Counted from the first letter of the stretch, positions 37,501 through 48,849 are shown. The stretch is DNA of 64,000 nucleotides from Hevea brasiliensis (GCF_030052815.1 NC_079503.1:52742735-52806734); one strand, 5' to 3'. The notes: generated by a model not told the origin, from the letters alone. Program-made: numbers and translations.

Positions 37501-37981
37501 TTTTTTCTGGATTTCCTTCGGTAAATTAATATTTGTACTTATGAATTTCTTACTTTATGCTTTGTGATTGGAGATATTAAATATTTTGAGATGATAAATC
37601 TTGATTTGTATTGTGAAATTATTTTAAAGTGCGTTGAATTGAGTTGATTGAGATTTATTGAAGGTTGGGATTTGTTAAAAACTTTTGGAAGTGTTTTTTT
37701 AGGTATTTGAAGAACTGTTTTCTCCAATTTTAAACGGAACTCTGTCAAAATTTTTATAAAATTTGCGGCAAAATTTAAATGGACAAAATTTTTATTAGTA
37801 TTTAAATCTTGAATAAATGATTTTTAATTCTTACCAAAATGCTCACCAGTTCCAAAATGTAAGAAAATAGTTTCAAAATCCCTTGTAGTGTACTTAATGA
37901 ATTATTGGTAGGTGAAGTTCGATAGTTCATCAAGTATTCTATGGGATCATGTTATGCCTTACAGAGGGGTAAGGTGTGACA
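34535..37981 (+). mobile_element. 3' LTR of chromovirus C, 3447 bp
   Basis: It is nearly identical to the 5' LTR over most of its length. A cluster of small changes at 34561-34860 falls mostly at CTG/CAG-like sites. A G run of 18 at 35495-35512 replaces four G in the 5' LTR (27170-27173). It ends GGTGTGACA at 37981. Confidence 0.95.
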
Positions 37982-37986
37982 GGGAC
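37982..37986. repeat. Right target-site duplication GGGAC of element C
   Basis: Repeats 26193-26197. Confidence 0.95.
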
Positions 37987-38968
37987 TAATGCTTGCCTTG
38001 AAATGACGAATGCCTAGTTAGCATGTAATCGAACCGGAATGATAATGAATGAGATTGAGCTCAGAAAATAAAAGTGGATATAAAGGTTATGAAAACTGAA
38101 CTGAAACTTAAGAAAGGGCATCACAGAGCAATGAACAAACTGAAAATCAAGAGTTCCAGTGTCCAATACTTCTTCAAAGAAAATACTTTAGAAAACTGGT
38201 TTCTAAAGTCTTTCTAGCTTAAAAATAGCAGAGTAGCAAAACTGAATTAATTTTCAGAGCCTTTCCACTATAATCACCGCCCTTTTTCTTCATCCTCCCC
38301 CTATCAACAGTTTTCATGCAGGTATTTATAGGGAACGTGTGCTCCCAATGAAGGGTCAGGATTCCCCTTGAAGGAGATGGAAGGTTTGGATCTTAAAGGA
38401 CATGATCTGATGCTTGAGAATCAAAGAGAATCAAAATGAACGGCTGAGATCCTTTTCAGAATAATTGTCCTTTCTCTCTTCTAATCTAACGGCCCAAAAT
38501 TTTCTTATCAAGGGCGATCCAAGGGCTGGGAATAAAAGGCGCCGGTCTTGTCGTCTTCTTCTTTGATCCAAGGGCTCCGGACTTGTCCTTACAAGTAAGA
38601 TCAACAGTAGAGATTGAGATGTACAAGACTGTCATGACATACTCTGGCACCTGTCAGCAATGTGGGCGATTCTGCAAATGAGGTGTGCGGAGGAGATTTG
38701 ATCTCGTCTGCAACGCTTTAACTACCTCGGCTCTGATTATGACGACAGTCACGGGAAGTTGACTTATTCTCTTTGCATTCTGATCTCCCCTCCCTTCCGA
38801 TCTTTCCCATATGCTCTTTTTCCGAACTCTCATGACGGGCCGCTCTCCCGATCTCTCTCATTCCATAGTCTTCTCCTTTGTCTGGGTCAGTTTAGTCAAG
38901 GCATTTATTCTTTCAATTTCTGAGGCGTCCGCTTCGTTTTCTGCTAGCCATAAATGCTCAGGCCTTCT

Positions 38969-38980
38969 CTATATATATAC
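38969..38980 (+). promoter_or_regulatory. TATA box of the small antisense gene, D
   Basis: CTATATATATAC, preceded at 38950-38960 by CATAAATGCTCA. It lies about 85 bases before the ATG at 39064. E has the same arrangement on its minus strand (49826-49836). Confidence 0.5.
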
Positions 38981-39063
38981 CCTCGTCAGAAAATCCTCCC
39001 GCATTTCATTTTCTCCTCTTTCTCACTTTTCCTGTTCTAACTACTCCGGTAACAATCCCGGCC

Positions 39064-39477
39064 ATGATAGCTGCTTTTGATCTTTTCCCGGCTATTCACC
39101 TTGTTCACCGACCGACAATTTTCGACCCCGGTGATCAAAAAATCATTATAGCCATATTTGATGACAGTGAGAGAACCAGACCAATTCATCGATCCAGATC
39201 GAGAATATCGATAGCGTTGACCCTGAATCGATCGACCGATGCAATCGGCGAACCGATTTCAGGCGAGAAGACTGCTAATTTCTCTCTGATCTTTGGTGAC
39301 TGCCCTTCGAAGTTCATTTGGCTTCTCACCACATTGGGTGTCCCGACAACGGCTCGGTTCCGAGCGATAATATTGATGGTGATCTCTCTTATCCTCATGA
39401 GAGTCATAGTCACCCCATCTAAGCTGTACATTTATCCGATGTCGATGGCCGGTCTCCTGATCAAACACATCTTTTGA
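39064..39477 (+). CDS. Small antisense LTR protein, 137 aa, function unknown (D copy)
   Basis: An open frame from ATG 39064 to TGA 39477, antisense to D. The middle ([15 protein letters not shown]) and the end (LLIKHIF) match an open frame at the corresponding place on E's minus strand (49397-49717, ending LVKHIF), although the two LTRs have diverged. The sequence is rich in Arg, Ile and Ser; I see no signal peptide or known motif. It has its own TATA box and is followed by a tandem repeat that could be 3' UTR. I do not recognise a family. It may be a real accessory protein or a chance frame kept by overall LTR similarity. Confidence 0.4.
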   Translation: MIAAFDLFPAIHLVHRPTIFDPGDQKIIIAIFDDSERTRPIHRSRSRISIALTLNRSTDAIGEPISGEKTANFSLIFGDCPSKFIWLLTTLGVPTTARFRAIILMVISLILMRVIVTPSKLYIYPMSMAGLLIKHIF

Positions 39478-39532
39478 TTCAGCCACGAGACTAGGCTTTG
39501 ACATAGGCCTTCGCTAGATAGGATGTACTGCT

Positions 39533-39670
39533 GATCTCTAGAGATTGCCCAAATGATGTAATCTCTCCTTTAATGTAACCCGATCCCTAGAGATTGCCCA
39601 AATGATGTAATCTCCCCTTTAATGTAATCCGATCTCTAAAGATCACCCAAATGATGTAATCTGCCCTTTT
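39533..39670. repeat. Tandem repeat, about 3 units, downstream of the small antisense gene in D
   Basis: Units of about 60 bases contain GATCTCTAGAGATTGCCC and AAATGATGTAATCT. E has the related array at 49140-49345. GATCTCTAGAGATC-type words are palindromic. Confidence 0.8.
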
Positions 39671-39928
39671 GGAAATGAAATTTTATTTTGAAAATTATTA
39701 TTTTGTTATTATTGCATTGATTATTTTTCGATCTGTGATGTGTTCATCCGATCCGATTCCTAGCTGAACAACCCTTAATCGATCCGCAATTCTAAACATT
39801 TGCCTTAATTCACCAATCTTTAACAAGCCGATCTCCCCTTATTTAATTATGGAGATTCTAGAACATTCGTGAGACATGTCAGAAAAAGCTGGCGAATCCC
39901 GCTAACCGATGCGCCGCTTGCGACATCG

Positions 39929-39959
39929 TGAGCATTAAATGCTCAGATGTGTATAAATA
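39929..39959 (+). promoter_or_regulatory. Palindrome plus TATA box of the large antisense gene, D
   Basis: TGAGCATTAAATGCTCA (39929-39945) is a perfect palindrome with 8-base arms, followed seven bases later by TATAAATA (39952-39959). E's large antisense gene has the same pair on the minus strand (48850-48880). Confidence 0.6.
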
Positions 39960-40114
39960 GGGCATGGGTCCGCCAGTTGCTCCCTTATGTTATTTTCAGC
40001 CTCTCGCGAGCGATTCCAAAATCCTCTCGTTTTTTCAAGTTCTTCCGACACCGATCACACTCCGGTAAGTATTTTGATCTTTCTTTCAGTTTAAATTCTC
40101 TCTTTTCTTTGAAA

Positions 40115-41954
40115 GTGAGCGGTGCCGAGGGTCAGAGAGCGGCGAGCCCCCCTTCCGTCCATGTCTCGTGGTCGTCAGATGAAGTTGAGGTGGTCGGACT
40201 GAGCGGGCACTCTGAACCTCCTACATCCTCTATTCCAGCCCGCGGTCAAGCGGGACCCTCAAGACGAACGCATTCTTCAGGGAGAGAAAACCTCCCCATG
40301 GACAAGCTACCATCAATCCTTCAGGAAACCAACCTGCAGTCGTTCAACTAAGAGTATAACATTCAGCCCGATTCATACGAACTCATTAAGTGTCACGGCG
40401 ATCTTCGAGCCGATCACTTCTTCGAAGAGAATGATATGATCATGGTATACGAAGAGCAATTAAAAGCCGGGCTACGATTCCCTCTTGATGATTTCTTCAA
40501 GGAAGTTCTAAAATTTCACCAAGTATGCATAGCCCAAGTTCACCCGAACTCATGGCAGATCCTAGTAGCCTTCAGAGGCCTTTGTCGAGCCAAAGGACTC
40601 AGTCCTACAGCTAAGGTGTTCACCGAACTACATAGGTTAACTCGTCGAAAGGACGACGAGTATTGGTTCTTTCAGGCAAAGCCTCATTGTGGGCTTTTTA
40701 CCGATCTGCCCTCCTCCTTGAAGAATTGGAAAAATCGCTTCTTTATTCTGAGGAGCAAAATTCCCAACGGCTTTGAGGGTTTCCCGCGTAGCTGGCTGTA
40801 TCAGGGCCTGTTAATTCCGAAGCGCATCACCCTGAATAGGAAAGAAGGCCTAATGGTGATGGAACTGAAAGATCAAGCAGCCGGACAGAAGTACTCTTGT
40901 TTAGATGCAGTGACGGCTGAACTGCATCATTGGACAATGGAGTTGATTACTAAGGAAGAATGCGGGCTTCAGCTCTCTGACCTCGGCCTCAGTACTTTCT
41001 ATATCTCTGATCTTTGGGCCTTAGCGATCTCACTGACCTTTTCTTTGTGCAGGTATGGCAAGCGACGAGGCTTCCAAGGAAAGCCGAAAGCGCAAGAGAG
41101 AGATCTCCAGAAAAGTGCGGGAAATGAAGTATGCCAAGGCCTCTCAGACACCGAGGCACGATCCGAGTGAGGTACAGGGAGGTTCGTCCCAACCTTCAGG
41201 ACCACCGATCCCTGAAATCGAAGTGGTTTGGTCCCCTCCTCGTCAAGAAGAGCCGCCACCACCTCCTCCGATTGCTTCAAGTGCGGAAGGGGGTCCTTCC
41301 CAACCACCTGTGAGGACCCTTTCCCGCGGCGCTCAAATCCTGATCCACTCGCTGGAGAAGAACCGGACGGTTCGAGAGAATCCGGGCTTTGCTAAGGTCT
41401 TGGGGTCTTCCATCTGCCTTCGGGAGGATCGGGATAGGCTAACCCCGAACTATCTCGATGATATCCTGACCCAGGCTATGAGCCTAAGTGTGGAGAGTTT
41501 AGTGAACCAACATATTGTCCAGGAGAAGGCTCACCGTATGAGGCAAGAGATCGAGAAGGTGGGTCATGAAGCAGCTTCCCTCCGATCCTAACTTTCATTC
41601 GCCCAAAACTATATAGCTAAAATTGAGGGCCGGATGAAGTTCTACGAGGATAAGCTGACCAAGCAAGCCCATGTTCTTGAAGAGGTTCGAGTGCTCCGAG
41701 CCGCCGATGTTGCTCGCCTCACTGACGAACTCAATGCAAAAGAAGAAGAGGCAGTGACAAGGGAGGCCGGTGCTTATGTGAAGGCTCATGGGGATCTCTT
41801 GGCCGAGCTCAAGAAGCGTTATCCCAAAGAGGACTTTTCCTGGATGATAGACATGGCTCTGCAAGACGAAGAGGATAGTAAGGAGGAGGCCGAAGGTGAT
41901 AGAGGGGGTGAACAAAATGTAGAACAGGCTGGGGGTGATCCTCCAGCCGAATGA
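40115..41954 (+). pseudogene. Large antisense LTR gene, plant 'putative gypsy type transposon' (Transposase_28-like), two exons, D copy
   Basis: Antisense to D, inside its LTR. Exon 1 is 40115-40991: an acidic/Ser-rich N-terminus, then HGDLRADHFFEENDMIMVYE and the FRGLCRAKGLSPTAKVF and WFFQAKP blocks typical of proteins labelled putative gypsy type transposon in plants. A 61-base intron follows (GT at 40992, TGCAG ending at 41052, CTGAC branch-like site about 41033, pyrimidine-rich). Exon 2, 41053-41954, has a KRKR basic patch, a Pro-rich stretch and a Lys/Glu-rich coiled coil. Splicing joins A at 40991 to GT at 41053 and restores one frame of about 590 codons. E has ATG where D has GTG at the start; D has TAA at 40349 and 41589, both where CAA is expected. 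The function of this family is not known to me. Confidence 0.7.
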
Positions 41955-42539
41955 CTTGTATAAATTTTTAATTTGAAATGAAATGAAGTTCTCCTTTTTT
42001 TTTAATGACTGAATGAGATCAGAAAGTATCTAAGTTGCATGAGCACCTGATTGTCTAAACATATTAGAACAACTTGAAAGCAATTATTAACCTATGTATG
42101 AGAGATCGGTAGAACTTTGTAGACATGAGATCGGCCTAAACCGAGAACAAACACTGAACGGAACTTAAGATTATTAAAACTGGAAACCTGATATGAACAC
42201 TTAATATCGGAAGCACCGTTAAGCCGGATTAAAACTTTAACTTTATTGAATAGCTATCCATAATATTTATGAATGGGGAATCGGATGGCATGAAGAGTTA
42301 ATGTTGGTTCAATTTCGTTTGACAAGAGAGATTGGAAATGTGAGTGACCGGCCGAAAAACTTGGTAATTGATTCGAGAGATCGAATAGGATTTAAATGAT
42401 ATGGAGACTTAGTACTAATTTGATTCCTTTTGAAGAGAAATCGGAAATGTGATTAACTGGCAAAGAGAGGCTTGGTGCTGGGGATCGGTTTCAAAGTTTA
42501 TTGATCCCGGGGATCGGCCAAAATATGGTGTCGACAGCT

Positions 42540-42549
42540 GCCCCTCTTT
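42540..42549 (-). other. Polypurine tract of element D
   Basis: AAAGAGGGGC on the minus strand, a few bases before D's 3' LTR start; the same tract precedes E's 3' LTR at 63507-63516. Confidence 0.85.
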
Positions 42550-43500
42550 ACATAATTCCTACTGAAGGGAAAAATTTTCCCGTGTAGGGATTATGTAAAT
42601 TTTAGATCAAGGAACCAGAGGTTGATTAACAGGAAATTTAAATGCTGAAAATTAAAATCAACTTACAAAGCAAGTCTAATCTCGACACGAGAAGTTCCTC
42701 CGCGACGTAGTGTACTTAACAGGATTGCGAAGATAGACGATTAATGGAGGACGAGTTGCAAGACTTAACCCATCGTCCTTGGTTACTTACTTACTTCCTA
42801 CAGTTCCCCTTCTGCCCTTGACTTCCTTATTTTGTGAAAAGTGCCCTTACGGGTTTTCACTATCCCTTTTGCCTATCTGACTAGAAGCACCCTTCCAGGT
42901 TTTCACTTCTAATTTTTTTTTTTTTTTGGGGGGGGGGGGGCATTCCCTGCAAATCTCATAGTAAAGTATATGAGGTTATCAATATTCAAATCCTAATCTT
43001 ATGACAAAACTTTAATAGATTAATAGCGCAGGGAAAACAGCATTAAAAAGACAAATTAAAATGTGAAGAAGATAGATTGAAGTGAAAGGATGACTTTATT
43101 AAGGCTTTAAGAAACAAAAGTACAGTTTCAAAGAAAAAAGGTACAAGGATAGATCTCACATATTCCTTGCAGTTAGCTTTGAAGTCTCTTAACTGCCATT
43201 ATTTCAAGTACTCTGTTAACGAAGATTCATGCCGTGACGATTTATTTCCATCCTTGGTTCCATGCCCCCTTCCTTATTTCTCCTTTTTCTGGTTCTTAGG
43301 ATGCCCTTTCGGGTTTTCAGCCCTAGATATATTTTTTTTTTTTAGGCTCGCTCTTTCAGGACGCCCTTTCGGGTTTTCATCCCTCACTCATTTTACAGAA
43401 AGCGCCCTTCCGGGGTTTTCACCTTCTTTCGCACATTTTGCTAGGAGCGCCCTTTCGGGTTTTCACCCCTACTCTCCAACTTTTTTCTTTTTTTTTTTTT
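42550..43500 (-). other. D 3' untranslated region with six CCCGAAAGGG-type repeats
   Basis: Between pol and the polypurine tract there is no gene. Six copies of a 20-base word (plus strand: GCGCCCTTTCGGGTTTTCAC and variants) lie at 42841, 42888, 43301, 43361, 43402 and 43447. In element sense it contains CCC-GAAA-GGG, a small hairpin with a GNRA loop. A T15-G13 run sits at 42913-42940. One copy of the ATCAACCTCTGGTTCCTTGA unit that is arrayed in E is found near 42602-42640. Confidence 0.75.
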
Positions 43501-46287
43501 TTAGGCATAGTATCTTTTGACGATGTCGGCATTCACAGGTCTTAGAAATTCTTCACCGTCCATGTGGGTCAAGATCAAGGCCCCAATAGAAAATGCTTTT
43601 TTAACCACATAGGGTCCCTCATAGGTTGGTGATCATTTACCCGGGGGATCGTTTTGATTCGAAAGCACCTTTTTCAGGACTAGGTCCCCTGGTTGAAATT
43701 CACGTGGTCGAATACCCTTGTTAAATGCCCTGGCCATTCTTCTTTGGTATAACTGCCCATGACATGCCGCTGCTAGCCTTTTCTCATCTAGCAAATTTAA
43801 TTGGTCCAACCTTGACTGGATCTATTCCGACTCATCAATCCCTGATTCTTTCAGAATTCTTAGAGAAGGAATTTCTACCTCAATAGGTAGTACAGCTTCC
43901 ATCCCGTAAACCAGTGAGTATGGGGTTGCCCCAGTTGATGTTCTTACAGAAGTCCGGTATGCGTGAAGGGCGTAGGGAAGCATATCATGCCAATCCTTAT
44001 AAGTGACTGTCATTTTCCAGATTATTCTCTTGAGATTTTTGTTTGCAGCTTCCACTGCTCCATTCATCTGGGGACGGTATGGTGAGGAATTGAGATGTCA
44101 GATCCTGTATTGCTCACATAATCTTTGGATCTTCGGACCATTCAAATTCTTAGTGTTGTCAGTGACGATCTCACTGGGGAGACCGTGTCTGCAGATAGTA
44201 TTATTTCGGAGAAACTTGAGAAATGTGTTCTGTGTAATGTGAGCATATGATGTCGCTTCGACCCATTTAGAAAAATAATCGATAGCCACCAGGATAAATC
44301 TATGCCCATTAAATGCCTTAGGGTTGATGGGAGCAATCACATCGATGCCCCACATTGCGAAAGGCCATGGTGAGACGAGGTTGAACAATTGGTGAGGCGG
44401 AACATTTATCGGATCCGCGTAGATTTGACACTTATGGCACTTTCGGAAGTACTCGACGCAATCCTTTTCCATGGTAATTCAAAAATATCCCCGTCTCATG
44501 ATTTGCTTAGCCATCATATACCCATTGGTATGGGTTGCACAATTTCCCTCATGAGTCTCGAAAAGGATTCTCTTCGCTTCTTTTGCATCCACACATCTCA
44601 ACAATTCATCGTTGGAGCTCCTTTTGTATAGAATTTCTCCACTGGGGAAGTATCCCAATGCTAATCTCCGAATCATCATCTTTTCATTTTTGCTCGCCCC
44701 TGAGGGGAATTCTCTGGTTCTGATGTAAAGCAAGATGCCATGATACCAAGGTTTACTATCAGGTTCTTCCTCGATCATGAGGCAGTATGCTGGCTCACTC
44801 CTTGCTTTAATCTTTAATACCTAAGTCGTCTGCCCTTCTTCCATTTGAGCCATAACAGCCAGAGTGGCTAAGGCATCTGCAAATTGATTCTTGTCTCGAC
44901 TAAGGTGAGTGAAAGAGATTTCTTCGAATTTCTTAATCAGCTCCAGTAAGTACTTCTGATATGGGATTAGCTTCGGATCCTTAGTTTGCCATTCTCCCTT
45001 GACTTGATAAATGATCAGGGCTGAGTCTCCATATACCTCCAACTTCCTGACTTTCATTTCGATAGCAGCCTGTAGACCCATCACACAAGCTTCGTATTCT
45101 GCGATGTTGTTGGTGTAGTCAAATCTCAACTTAATAGCTATCGGGAAGTGTTTTCCATCCGAGGATACCAATACAGCTCCGATTCCACTACCGGACAAAT
45201 TGACAGCTCCATTGAAATACATTTCCCATACATCAGCTAGCTCTTTTTCTCTGCCGTCTACGTCGTTAACATGCTCATCAGGGAACTCAAAATCCAGAGC
45301 TTCATAATCCTGGATAGGGTTTTCTGCTAGGAGATCAGCGATTACGCTACCTTTCACTGCTTTCCGGGTCATATAGACAATGTCATATTGGGAGAGTATG
45401 ACCTGCCATTTGGCTATCCTCCCTGGCACGAATGGGCTTTCGAATACATACTTAATAGGATCCATCCTAGAGATGAGCCATGTCTTATGATTCAACATGT
45501 AGTGTTTGAGGCGATTTGCTGTCCAGGCTAACGCGCAGCAAGTTTTCTCTAGGAAAGAGTACCTCGACTCGCAATCATTGAACTTCTCACTCAAGTAGTA
45601 GATGGCTCTTTCCTTTCGAACAGTATCATCATGTTGCCCCAAAAAACATCCCATTGAGCTTTGTTGGACTGCCATATACAAAATCAGTGGCCTTCTTGCC
45701 ACCGGCAGAACCAATACTAGTGGGTTTGACAGGTACTGCTTGATTTTCTTGAAAGCCTCTTGACAAACTAAATCCCATTGAGTGGTGTTGTTCTTTCGGA
45801 GTAATCTAAAAATTGGCTCAGCTTTCGTAGTGAGGTTGGAAATAAATCTCGAGATGTAGTTCAACTTTCCCAGGAAACTGTGCACCTCCCTTTCTGTTTT
45901 TGGGGATGGCATCTCTTGAATAGCTCGAACTTTATCTGGATCTACTTCTATTCCTTTCTCACTCACTATGAATCCCAACAACTTCCTAGATCTAGCTCCG
46001 AATATGCATTTGGCGGGGTTCAGTTTTAGTTGATATTTCCTGAGTCTCTCGAATACTTTCCTCAGCACCTGCACATGGCTTTCTTCTCCCCTGGACCTGA
46101 TGATCATATCATCCACGTACACCTCCACTTCTTTGTGCATCATAGAGTGGAATAATGTGACCATAGCACGTTGGTAAGTGGCGCTAGCATTTTTTAACCC
46201 AAAAGGCAAGACACGGTAGCAAAATACCCCCCATTGAGTGATAAAAGCAGTTTTTTCCTTGTCTTCCTCATCCATTGGGATTTGGTT
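43501..46287 (-). pseudogene. Tat element D pol fragment: RT C-half, two RNase H domains, integrase
   Basis: One minus-strand frame runs from the insertion of E (46287) to TAA at 43501. It holds RT from MDEEDKEKTAFITQWG through YVDD (46108-46119), the first RNase H (ILYMAVQQSSMG, FLEKTCCALAW), the second, archaeal-type RNase H (YFNGAVN, NNIAEYEACVMGL, YGDSAL, FADALATLA), and integrase with HKCQ zinc finger, GIDVI, IVTDN, MNGAVEAANKNLKRI and GPYVVKKAF. The catalytic Asp of the second RNase H is Asn; E keeps Asp. Stops at 44821, about 44479, about 44095, 43822 and 43633 are all explained by C-to-T or G-to-A changes when compared with E. There is no frameshift, unlike E. The 5' half of D must lie to the right of the window. 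Confidence 0.92.
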
Positions 46288-46867
46288 TGTCGACACCATA
46301 TTTTGGCCGGTCCCTAGAATCAATAAAAATTCTTCTTTGAACAGCTAATCTCGTTTCCGATCCCTCTTTAGGCGGTCACATTTCCGATCTCTCCTCACAA
46401 AAATTGAATTAATGCTGAGTCCTCATATTCATTAAGCCTCGCCGATCTCTCAAATCATTTACCGACCTCTCAAACCCGTTATCGAATTTCCGGACCTGTC
46501 AAGTATATTCCTGATCTCTGTTGATAAATAAAATGAACTGGCACTAGATCTTTTCCTACCAGTTTTATTGCCGACCTCCTTTTCGGAAGATTAAGAGCTA
46601 AAGTTTGGGTTCGGTTTAACGAGGGTTCCGATCTTAAGTATTCAAGTTAAATTTTCAATTTTAACCAAGTCCCGTTCAACATTTCTCCCCCACCGATCTC
46701 ATGCTTATTGTGCTTTCCGATCTTTTATACTTAGATTAATAATGGCATTTAGTTCATGTTTCGCTATGCTCATACAATCAAATACTTAGGCAAATTCGAA
46801 GATTTTCCAATCACATCCATTCATTGAACAAAAGAGATATTCCATTTCATTTCATAATTTGTACAGT

Positions 46868-48695
46868 TATTCGGTGGGATCACCCCACTGATTTACATTC
46901 TCGCTCACTCTCTCTCTCTCTTCCTCGCCTCCTCCTCACTATCTTCACCATCGCCCGGGAGCCGTGTCGCCCATCCAAGAAAAGTCCTCTTCAGATAGCG
47001 CTTTGAAGTTCGCCAAGAGATCCTTATGAGCATTCACATAGGCTCCATTCCCGACACCATCTCTTCATCCTTTCCTTGAGCTCTTTTTCTTTCTCCGAAA
47101 GCTCCTTATCCTTCGTTAAGCTCCTCTACAAGTTGAGCGACTGAAGCTTCATGGCCAAGTGCCCGGATTTCTCCGAGAGCCCGCTCACTTTCACCAAGTC
47201 ACGAGACCTTTCGCCACCGGTCTTCATGGTACTTCGCCTGTCCCTCGACTTGAGATATATAATCCCGAGCGGATGAGAGTTGGGATCGGAGGGAAGTCAA
47301 TTCTGATTTTTCTTCCCAACCTCCTTACCTGCAGACGAATCTTTTCGAATCATGGTCCGTTCACTGCACACTCCACGCTTAGGCTCATGGTTCGAGTCAA
47401 GATATCATCGAGACCATTCTCGGGATAGCCCGTCCGATCCTCTTGAAAGAAGATGGTAGATCCTGTGACTTTGGCAAAATCGGAGTTCTCCCTAACACCC
47501 GGTTATTCTTCAAGCCGATCAAGATTCGAGCGCCACGAGAAGAGGTCCTCCCGTAAGATTGAGAAGGCTCCTTCCGTGCTTGGAATAATCGAGAGAGGCG
47601 GGGTCGCTTCTTCCGATCTAGGAGGAGATCCGACAGCCTCAATGGTCGCGGACCCGAAGGTTGAGGCGGGTCTCTTTGTATCTCCCGTGTTCGTGGATCG
47701 GTGTTTAAAGACGCCCAGCGCTTCATCTCCTTTACCTTCCGAGATCTCTCTTCCTTCTTCCGCTTCCTAGAACCCTCACCACCCGCCATACCGCACGTAA
47801 AAGAGGTTAGTGAGATCGCTAAGGTCCCGAGAACCGAGATATAGAAAATACCAATGCCGAGGTCGAGAGCGGAAGTTCGCGATCTCGGCGGTGATCGCTG
47901 CATGGTCCAATGGTGCGATTCGGCCACCGTGATTTGGACAGAATATTTTAGAGTGGTGGCCTGACTTTTCACTCCATCACTATCAAGCTTTCCTCTTGAC
48001 TCGTGGTAAAGTGCTTCGGCGGGGCCCTCGTACCACCAAACACGAGGAAAGTCCTCAAAGCAGCTGATCTTTACTCCTCGTAATGAAGAACCTGTTCTTC
48101 CAATTCTTAAGGGATGAGGGCAGATCGGAAAAGAGTCCGCAACGAGGCTTCACCGAAAGAACCAAGTGTTCGCCATCCTTTCTACGAAGTTAGTCCAGGC
48201 AGCTGGCGAACACCTTAGCCGTAGGTCCGATTCCCTTAGCTCGGCATAGACCTCTGAAAGCTACCAAGATCCGCCACGAGTTGGGGTGGATTTGAACAAT
48301 GGATGCTCGGTGAAGTTTTAGGACCTCCTTATAGAAATCGGCTAGAGGGAACTCGATCGCCTTTAATCGTTCTCGTACACCATGACCATGTCATTCTCTT
48401 CAAAAGAGTGATCGACACGAAGATCGCCATGGCACTTGATCACCATATGAATCAGACAAATATTGTATTCTTGAACAAACGATTGCATCGGATTCCCAAG
48501 AACCGACGGAAGCTCGTTTATAGGAAGGGTCTCTCTCTTGAAGGTGGTGCAAGCCTTGATGGTATGACCCGACTCGACTGGAGCAGACCCTAGGGGTTTA
48601 GGTTGCACGCCGCCCGATCGCTTCTTCTTCATCGACGATGACCATGAGAACTGAATGGAAGGAGGGCTCGCCTCTCGACCTTCTGCACCGCTCAT
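46868..48695 (-). pseudogene. Large antisense LTR gene, E copy, broken
   Basis: Counterpart of 40115-41954. ATG at 48695 gives MSGAEGREASPPS, then KCHGDLRVDHSFEENDMVMVYE. The intron lies at about 47792-47851, with donor GTATTT and an acceptor that reads GTGCG where D has GTGCAG. Exon 2 begins MAGGEGSRKRKKEER and ends with GDPTE and TAA at 46868-46870. Several frameshifts interrupt both exons. Many fall where D has CAG or CTG, so part of the damage may be base-calling rather than mutation. Confidence 0.65.
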
Positions 48696-48849
48696 TTTCA
48701 AAAGAAACAAAGAACTTAAACTAAAAAGAGGATTAAAGCCCTTACCGAGTCCGATCGGCGCTTAAGAACTGGAGAAAAGGAGAGAACTTTGAAGTTGTGA
48801 GCAGGGATTGAAAATGGAATGAGAGAACAACCGCTAACCCACCCACCCC

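Larger units (their letters stand above)
26198..37981 (+). mobile_element. Complete chromovirus C, inserted in D's 3' LTR
   Basis: Two LTRs (3462 and 3447 bp), primer site, gag-pol, polypurine tract and a perfect 5-bp duplication are all present. The flanks (26197 and 37987) join into a continuous D LTR when C is left out, judged by comparison with E's LTR. Confidence 0.95.
37987..42536 (-). mobile_element. 3' LTR of Tat element D, main part with two antisense genes
   Basis: Read on the minus strand, it starts TGTCGACACC (42536) right after the polypurine tract and runs to the C insertion. With 24641-26197 the LTR is about 6.1 kb; E's 5' LTR is 5.9 kb. A sense TATA (minus strand, near 38325-38333, ATAAATACC) marks the element's own promoter. 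Most of U3 is taken up by two transcription-unit-like stretches on the plus strand: 38969-39670 and 39929-41954. Confidence 0.88.

Noticed and set aside
43167..43520. Plus-strand frame of 117 codons rich in Phe
   Set aside because: It is produced by the GCCCTTTCGGGTTTTCA repeats and T runs on the antisense strand of D's 3' untranslated region.
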